A DNA stretch of 64,000 nt from Eremomyces bilateralis CBS 781.70. Its lineage: Eukaryota > Ascomycota > Dothideomycetes > Eremomycetales > Eremomycetaceae. Made by a program: the position numbers and the translations under genes. The first letter of the stretch is position 1; every line of letters starts with the position of its first letter. The stretch spans positions 1,531,846 to 1,595,845 of the forward strand of contig NW_022985069.1 of assembly GCF_010015585.1 (NCBI RefSeq). Direction: 5' to 3'. The notes below the pieces were generated by a model that was not told the DNA's origin, did not search any database, and saw nothing but the letters and a program-made list of their open reading frames with translations. Positions 57,735-64,000 of this stretch are shown piece after piece.

Positions 57735-60217
57735 ATGGTGGTATGTTGGACTCCAAATGCCGTCTTCCGTCAGGGACGTGAGCTTGGGTAGCTAACGACA
57801 GAATCAGTATCCAGTAACACCAATAACCCCGCTGGAAGCAGGTGTGGAGATGTTCCAGCGAGGTAAACCGCAGTCCGTCTTTATTCCTGCCAAAGAACGG
57901 TCAGCCAGGCCGTTGTCGGAGTGTACCGAAATCTTCGATACCGAGGTGGAAGATGACCAGAGCGCGTTCGAGGAGGACTCGGAGCAAGAGAGCTTTCAAT
58001 CAGTGCGTATTTGGGTCCGAAGAGCTAGAAATTCATTGCTAATGAAGGGCACAGAACGAGGGCCGACGAAGCCAGACCACGATTTCGACTGTGTCAGAGG
58101 TCACAACGCCCCAATCCGGGCGAAGAAGCGGGTTCAACCTCCAAATCGATGTAGTACCAGCTGTGGAAGGCCCAAAAGGTCCTCATCTCTTCCGAGCATC
58201 GCAATCCTCAGTCGACTTCACCTTCGACTATGCGCTGCAATTGTCGCCCCTGCTTCCGAAAGAAGACCTGCGGTCAGATTCGGCTCACCGTACACCTGCT
58301 ACGGTGGTCCCCAGTGCGAACATGGGACTTTTCTCGCGTATGATGGGCATGGAGAGCGACGGTGACCTTGAAACTTGGCATGCACAGCAAGTCGGCATGT
58401 GGATGTATCGGATGGGCTTCGAAGACACCATCATCGACCGGTTCGAACTTCACGATATCACCGGCTCAGTACTCATGGACTTGAAATTCGAGGACCTGAA
58501 GGAACTCGGCATCCAGTCTTTCGGCAAGAGGCATCAGCTCTGGAGCGCCATTTGCTCGCTACGGGGTGACGACCAAGTGAGCCCCCCAGTGACTCCCATC
58601 GAAGAAGTGGTACAGCGGAAGTCATTTAAGAACCAGCGATCGAACAGCCTCCCAGAGGAGAATACCCGCCCAGCTGAAGGATGCTTCTCTGAACCACCCA
58701 CTCCTATCACTCCTGGCGGACGGAAGAGGCGAGGTCGCAAGCACAGGAAGAACGGACTAGACCCCATCACACCCGCGGAATCCGTTTCGATCGTTGCCAT
58801 TGAGCAGCTTATTCCCAAGCCTCACAACTGCGCCAAGGGCGAGAACTGTCCGAAATGGAAGAAGCAGCAGAAGCTGTATGCCAAATTGCAAGAGGAGCAC
58901 GGCTTCCCCATCTCGCCAGAGAAGGGCGGCCGCATCTTTATTGCCGGCGACCCTGGCAATGCTTCAACTGCTCCACGCGTGGTGGATCACGTCGAGACGC
59001 AGCAACCTGCTGAATTGAGACCAACATCTGAGGCTGTCCCCTCCGTCGTTGCCTCTTCAGACTTGCTCGGGCCTGGTTTGCTCCCTGAATTCGCCCTTCA
59101 GGAGGAGGCTTTGAGGCAGCTGGAGGAGCGGGATGCGCAGGAGAACGTGAGGCATTTCCTCAACCTCCAGCACCTAAATCCTCCAACGCTCCCAACACCT
59201 GTTGTCGAGCACCCTCCGTCCCCGAAGTTCGATATGTTCCCTACTATCCCTCGTCCGGGATCCGCACAGCCCCTCTCCCAGCTCCAAGCTCTCCCGAAGC
59301 TCACCATCCCACGAGCGCAAAGCGCTATCCCCGCCTATCATGCACTGTCCCCCGACGTACGCCATATGGAGCCACCATCTGCCGTCGACCTGGCTCTCTC
59401 GCCTTGCCACACCATTATTACCTCTCCCCTCGGCAAACCTCCCAAAGAACTCTACCGTTACGGCACTCCTGCCTCCGAGATGGATGTACCCGTAACCGCC
59501 GTCCCTGTTGGCCCCGTCTCTCGCGACGTCAGCCAATCGGTTCCTCCAAATATGCAATTCCGAGATCCCGTATCACGGACCGGCTCCCGAGCCGACTGGC
59601 GCCGTCCTTCCTTCGCCATGCCACCGCTTGCCGAAGGAAAGGTCTTCTCCCCCGCCCACGACCAGGAAGACGAATCGGAGACCGCCACTGTCCGGGAGGA
59701 CGTGACCGACATCCAAGAGCTGAGAGACGCCAACGCGGAGCACATGTCCGCTTATCCTGGCGTGAACCATGCTGGCTGGATGAAGAAGCGCAAGACCAAG
59801 CTTCTCCGTCACGATTGGGAAGACCGCCACGTGCGACTCGCCGGCAACCACCTTGCAATGCACCCCAACGCTCTACCCGCGTCCAGCCCATTGGACACCT
59901 TAAACATCGACGACTACGCCGTCGGGTGCTCGTCTATCGCCTCAAACAAGCTTTCCGCCAAGCTCAAGGCGCTGAAAATAGCCAATGGCGGCAAAAAAGA
60001 AGAGGGCGCGGCCTTTAGCTTCCAGTTGGTGCCCGCCCCCCGAGAGGGCGAGGAATACACCAAGCTGCGGAAGGCCGTCGCCGGCGGGAAGACACACCAC
60101 TTTGCGGTGCGCACCCGCGACGAACGCATCGATTGGATGCGAGAGCTCATGTTGGCGAAGGCCTTGAAGGCCAAGCGCCAGGGCTACGAAGTTCACATCA
60201 ATGGCAGTGCCATGTGA
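57735..60217 (+). CDS. SAM- and PH-domain scaffold protein
   Basis: Three exons, 57735-57740, 57808-58002 and 58055-60217, give 787 residues. The first coding exon is only ATGGTG. Intron 1 (67 nt, GTATGT, GCTAAC branch) joins it to YPVTPITPLEAGVEMFQRGK; intron 2 is 52 nt (GTGCGT). A SAM domain lies at about 170-235 (ETWHAQQVGMWMYRMGFEDT, then LKFEDLKELGIQSFGKRHQL). A cysteine motif NCAKGENCPKWKKQQK at about 325 is typical of this fungal family. A long Pro-rich stretch follows, and a PH domain at about 638-770 (HAGWMKKRKTKLLRHDWEDR, then HHFAVRTRDERIDWMRELML). The order SAM-PH resembles the Boi1/Boi2 layout without an SH3 domain, suggesting a membrane-bound polarity or signalling scaffold. Lipid binding is inferred. 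Short introns and clean frame support the model. Confidence 0.92.
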
Positions 60218-62857
60218 AAGCATTTGATATGTTCTAAGTATTGTTCTAGCGAAGGCATTGATTGTTCCTTTCGAATCCGCATTTCTTACTTTTAGCATGG
60301 CGATTTGATTCAGACGCTGGACATAGATACCCTTTTGACGGCATGGCATTGGAATATGGATATCAACACTCAGAAGATGGATTTCCCCTCACGTGGGCTG
60401 GACTTTTGACATTTTGTAACGAGCTATGACTGAACTTACAACACGCTCTTCAGCGATCAAAACTTCCCTTGCATGGCTGGCTTTCAAAGGAAGGATACGG
60501 ACTGTTTGGCAGAAGCCACCGGCCATCCCTATGATAGGCCATACTTAAGTAGCATATCTAGCTAAGTTAGCTAAAGAAAATTAAATAAATGAACATACCC
60601 TGAGCCATTGCATCCCCGACTTGGTGAGATTTGCAATCATTATTTCATTTCCATCATCGATCGCCATCTCAACCATCTTACATCCCACGGCATCGATGCG
60701 ATATCTCCGCTGCCCCGCTGCCAAGTCGATATTGAACCAAACTCTAAGTCTTCTCAACGGAGCTCTCCTGGTCAGCGATGACGGAGTGATGGCTTGGATC
60801 TGGGTCATGCAATATAAATGCAGTACCACCAGAACTTCCGAACCGAGGGTACAGCACTTCTCGGTTCCCTTGTTTGCTAACGACCATCCCGTCTCTCGTT
60901 CTACAGTTCCCAACAATTCAATTGACTCAATTGAGTGGAACTCTGCTGGGAACTTTGTGGATTGTGATGTGCAAGATATGAATGCTGAATGGACCAAGAA
61001 ACCCTGGACGGAAATCAATATCACATCCGGCCCATCAGTTGGCAGGGCTCACGCCACACCATGGAGGCATGAACGAGATATCCTTGCACTTATTCGTATT
61101 ACCAGCAACTCCATGGTCCCCCTCTTAAGGTCACATAAACCTCTCCTCCGTCACACAACGCCCCAGTCATAGCTCCTAATCCATGGCATTCGGCTGGGAG
61201 CTCAGAGCCACACTCAAACTCTGCTGTGCGATCCTGGAGCTCTTCCATATGAGATGCGGGCAGCCGGGCACACGTTCCTGGATGCTCCCAACTCCGGCCG
61301 GTGTTACAGCCGTGCTATGCACCTGCCGTCCATGATCAACGGGTTGCAACTCACGAAAGCTAACCAAATCACATCACAGCGACCATCACGAGAAAGGCAG
61401 CTGGGGGACGCGGCAGCGAGCATGAGCATGAGACGCCAAAAGCGGGATCGGACAGGATTCACTGCGATGTGGCAGCGGACAGCGCAGTGCGGCCAGCGAT
61501 GAGGTCAACCCAGGATTACCTTCACCTTCGCTCATCAGTTGATCACTAACAGGCATGGCACTCCCGTTGCAGCGTTGCCAGACGAACATCAGCAGGGTCC
61601 GGACTGCGGAGAAATTGTCCGATGGGACCGAGCGCTGAACTGCTCTGTCGGCCTGTCGGTCTGCCCGGATGGTTTCCTAACAAAACCTGATAGAGCCATT
61701 GGGAACGTACATTCATAGTGGGCGTTGCGCTGAGGTTGAAACCGTTTGAGTCTTCTGGATGAGCGAGGCACAGAGCCGCATGTTCGCCACCCAAACGTGC
61801 AGCCAACAAGAAATCCAACACTTTTACCGCCAGTCTGACAGCAATCCTTTCTGGTCGCTTTCCTACCTGCATGACATGACGGTTTGAAGCGAAGGATTTA
61901 CATCTGCATCGAGATCTTAGCCGCAACTTTGTAAACGGTGTGCAAATCTGTCGAGTACGGAACCTGGCCCCGATCATTTGAGTTTTGACCTCTCCGTGAA
62001 GTCCCAGCCACTCCCGGCCCCCAGGTCAGTCGTCAGTCGGCTGACATTATTTGTGTTAGCGGCTACATCGAGATGTGAAAGACAAAGTTCAGAGACAGAC
62101 AGGCAAGTTTGCTGCGATGCAAGCCTCATGCAGTTTCGACGTTTTTCATCACATCGATTCAGCGCCAAAGTTGGGGGAGACTCGACAGGGGTGTGTGGGG
62201 CGACACATTTGGTAGCCTTGTGGCCTTGTGGCCGACAACTGCAATGATTTGAGCAGAGGAGCTGGTGTTAGTTTAGATATTATGACATGAGAGGCTCTCG
62301 CCGGCGTACATCTGGTGCACCGAATTATAAAAGGAGGAATATTCTGATTAGGACTTGTTGGTAAGACTTGAAGCCAGACTGCAGGGTGGTGATGAAGTTT
62401 GTTCACTGACCTGTCCATATTAGTAGATATTGCGTAATTGGAATCTCGAAGATCGCATTAATCGGCTATTACGGCTCAGATAGAGCAGCAGCATAGTAAC
62501 TTAAAGGTTGAATGGGGCCAAGGACCTCTTCTTTTATAAAATATATAAAGTTGGAGTTTTGATACGCCTTTGAATCTCCGGATCCTGACAGTTGCGAGAT
62601 CCAGTTTGTATGGCATCTTAATCCAGACCAAAATTGATAAAAAAAGATTCAGTCCACACTCGCACCATCCCTATTGTCTTCATATATCTAGCTAGACCAT
62701 GTGTCGGATGATGAGGTATGATGCGTGTACCGGAGCGTCGAAAGAACTGAAGGGAATTGTGAGAGAAAGAATCGAAGGATATGTATGGCAAAAACACTAA
62801 CATGACGGTGCTTGAAGTGGCGTTGCGAACAGTGTGTCGAACCATGTCCCCTATCCA
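60218..62857. other. 2.6-kb spacer without a supported gene
   Basis: Between convergent genes. It holds the 3' flank of the SAM/PH gene. Overlapping open frames of 140-180 codons on both strands near 60600-61170 and 61550-61980 have no motifs and unlikely compositions. No RNA gene is recognised. Confidence 0.45.
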
Positions 62858-63072
62858 TTATCCGCCACTTTGAATCCAATCATGGAGTGATTTAATATTC
62901 GTCCGGGATAGCAAAAGAGCCGTGTTGCCGGCGCTTTGGAGCTCATCCGTGGTGCGCTTGACCTTGTCGCATGGCTCATCGGGCCGATGGCAGAATCGGT
63001 GATACGCCTTAGGGCAAGCCGCGGCACGCTTGACCTTGCCGTAGGACTCACCAGGACGATAGTAGAATCGGC
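62858..63072 (-). pseudogene. Two decayed pheromone-repeat units downstream of the ppgA-like frame
   Basis: Just after the stop of the pheromone precursor, in another frame on the same strand, lie two further units: FYYRPGESYGKVKR and, 25 residues later from start to start, FCHRPDEPCDKVKR. They match FCHRSGEPCGKVKR of the intact gene in length, in the R-x-G/D-E core and in the KVKR processing site, and the DNA is clearly homologous. Unit 2 has lost both cysteines; unit 3 has Asp for the central Gly. The two units share a frame but are shifted by one base and lie behind a TGA relative to the precursor. They look like an ancestral multi-copy precursor cut short. Confidence 0.65.
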
Positions 63073-63258
63073 TCACGTTTCCGGGTCAGGTTCGGCCTTG
63101 GCCTTGGCCTTCGCGACGGCCTCGGCGAGGGCATTGGCGGCGCGCTTGACTTTGCCGCAGGGCTCGCCGGAACGGTGGCAGAAGCGGTCGGCTTCGGCGC
63201 AGCCGTAGGCGGTGCCAACGGCGACCGCAGAGGCCAGGAGAAAAGTGATAAGCTTCAT
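63073..63258 (-). CDS. ppgA: Alpha-factor-type sex pheromone precursor, ppgA-like
   Basis: A 61-residue secreted precursor. Residues 1-19 (MKLITFLLASAVAVGTAYG) are a clear signal peptide. Residues 20-25 (CAEADR) are a short spacer with an EA pair, as trimmed by Ste13-type dipeptidases. The core FCHRSGEPCG at 26-35 has the C-x6-C spacing of ascomycete alpha-pheromones (W-C-x3-G-[QE]-x-C, for example Trichoderma WCYRIGEPCW and Aspergillus WCHLPGQGC), with Phe in place of the usual first Trp. It is followed by the Kex2-type site KVKR (36-39), the same processing string as in Neurospora CCG-4. The tail is Ala/Lys-rich. Only one copy of the pheromone is in this frame, and the gene ends at TGA 63073-63075. 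A TATAAA lies upstream. An unrelated small Cys-rich secreted peptide is the main alternative. Confidence 0.72.
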   Translation of the reverse strand: MKLITFLLASAVAVGTAYGCAEADRFCHRSGEPCGKVKRAANALAEAVAKAKAKAEPDPET

Positions 63259-63382
63259 GATGGTGTTCTTGGGTTCTTGAAAGAGGACCGTCTGGATCTG
63301 ATCGACTGAATGAAGAGTCTTTGGAAGAACGAAGGTGTTTGCGGGCGAAGAAAGAAAAGCAGATTGACGGTGCCGCAAAGGA

Positions 63383-63390
63383 CTTTTATA
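63383..63390 (-). promoter_or_regulatory. TATA box of the pheromone precursor gene
   Basis: TATAAAAG on the minus strand, 125-132 bp upstream of the ppgA-like ATG. The leader between them is rich in A and C, as for a strongly induced short transcript. Seen directly; its use is inferred. Confidence 0.5.
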
Positions 63391-64000
63391 CCTTTTAGGT
63401 CCGAAAAAAAGAAAGAAGAGAAGGATTCCCAGATAAAGGAAAAGATCAAGAATGATCCCCAATAGCCAGACTCGACTCGCTGCTGCTCATTCAATTCAAA
63501 TTCTCAACAAGATATCCGCAATAAAGCACAATAGCAGCAATAAAGTCTCATGCCCAAATCTTATTGAGGTTCTCCCAATAGCGTTGCTCTCACCCAATGG
63601 GATAGAGGTGACAGGAATACTTCGTGAACTATGTACGGATCCGTTTTGCGAGTGAAGAAAGGAAGGGGTAAGTATTTCTTCTTCTTGGCCACCTTGGATG
63701 AAGGCTCAGACGGCAGAGTCAAAGGATAGCGCAACAGACCACTATAAGCGAGACCAGGGGACTTTTGGATGGCAGAAAGAGATCCGAACCGAGTTACTAG
63801 CAAAACAGGTCCCACAGCTAGATCTAACTGAAAGAAGGGCCAAATCTCGATTGTTCCAAATCTCAACTAGCGGAACACTTTTTTTCTCCCTTACTACGGC
63901 TGTGGACCAATTATGGGGGTAAGTGGTGGCATTTCGCTATTGATATCCGGATATGGATGTGAGGGGCCGATAGGGTTCAACGGAAATCTGAAGCAGTTTG
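63391..64000. other. Right end of the window, no gene seen
   Basis: About 0.6 kb beyond the pheromone promoter. AT-rich, with open frames up to about 100 codons and no recognisable feature. Confidence 0.5.

Noticed and set aside
60581-61172. Opposing open frames of 147 and 183 codons
   Set aside because: They overlap each other on opposite strands, have no recognisable domain and unlikely compositions; treated as chance frames.
1-64000. CRISPR array, rRNA or prokaryotic operon signals
   Set aside because: None is present; repeats are few and irregular, and the gene structure is eukaryotic throughout.

Overview
The window is nuclear DNA of a filamentous ascomycete, most probably a eurotiomycete of the Aspergillus/Penicillium kind. 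The evidence is intron-rich protein genes with short introns (mostly 47-67 nt, GTAAGT/GTATGT-type donors, CTGAC/CTAAC-like branch points), a LaeA-like methyltransferase, a Zn2Cys6 regulator and an alpha-factor-type pheromone precursor. I rebuilt exon structures by eye; every multi-exon model keeps frame and joins conserved motifs across the splice.

Layout: 1-1247 (+) 3' part of the mitochondrial presequence protease Cym1; 2055-3824 (-) Pro/Gln-rich protein of unknown role; 5125-6069 (+) LaeA-like methyltransferase; 6345-8447 (-) replication licensing factor Cdc6 with two MCB boxes upstream; 9332-10513 (+) 3-beta-HSD family reductase; 12021-14305 (-) coiled-coil/ubiquitin-like protein; 16609-19779 (-) CCX-type cation/Ca2+ exchanger; 20363-21752 (+) Erd1/EXS membrane protein; 22151-22672 (-) single-pass membrane protein. 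Next comes a gene-poor, AT-richer accessory stretch (about 22.7-37.5 kb) with a decayed Mutator-like (MULE) remnant, several solo LTR-like fossils and an unexplained inverted-repeat cluster. Between these lie a TfdA-type dioxygenase (24789-26064, -), a membrane-anchored M19 dipeptidase (28988-30504, -), an NAD(P)-binding epimerase gene interrupted by one TAG (31713-32879, +) and ornithine aminotransferase (33773-35248, +). A conserved stretch follows: a Yor1-type ABCC transporter (37597-42073, +), the U1 snRNP factor Prp39 (42812-45171, -), a repeat-rich acidic protein (45836-48343, -) and a Zn2Cys6 regulator with a 426-nt first intron (50335-52770, -). After about 5 kb without a gene come a SAM/PH-domain protein (57735-60217, +) and, near the right end, a small secreted precursor with the motif FCHRSGEPC followed by KVKR (63073-63258, -), read here as an alpha-pheromone precursor (ppgA-like).

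Most genes are unrelated housekeeping or transport functions; no biosynthetic cluster is evident. The most interesting signals are the pheromone precursor with two decayed extra pheromone repeats just downstream, the TAG-interrupted epimerase, two introns above 400 nt among otherwise tiny ones, very small first coding exons in three genes, and the fossil-rich central region. No tRNA, rRNA or CRISPR was found.
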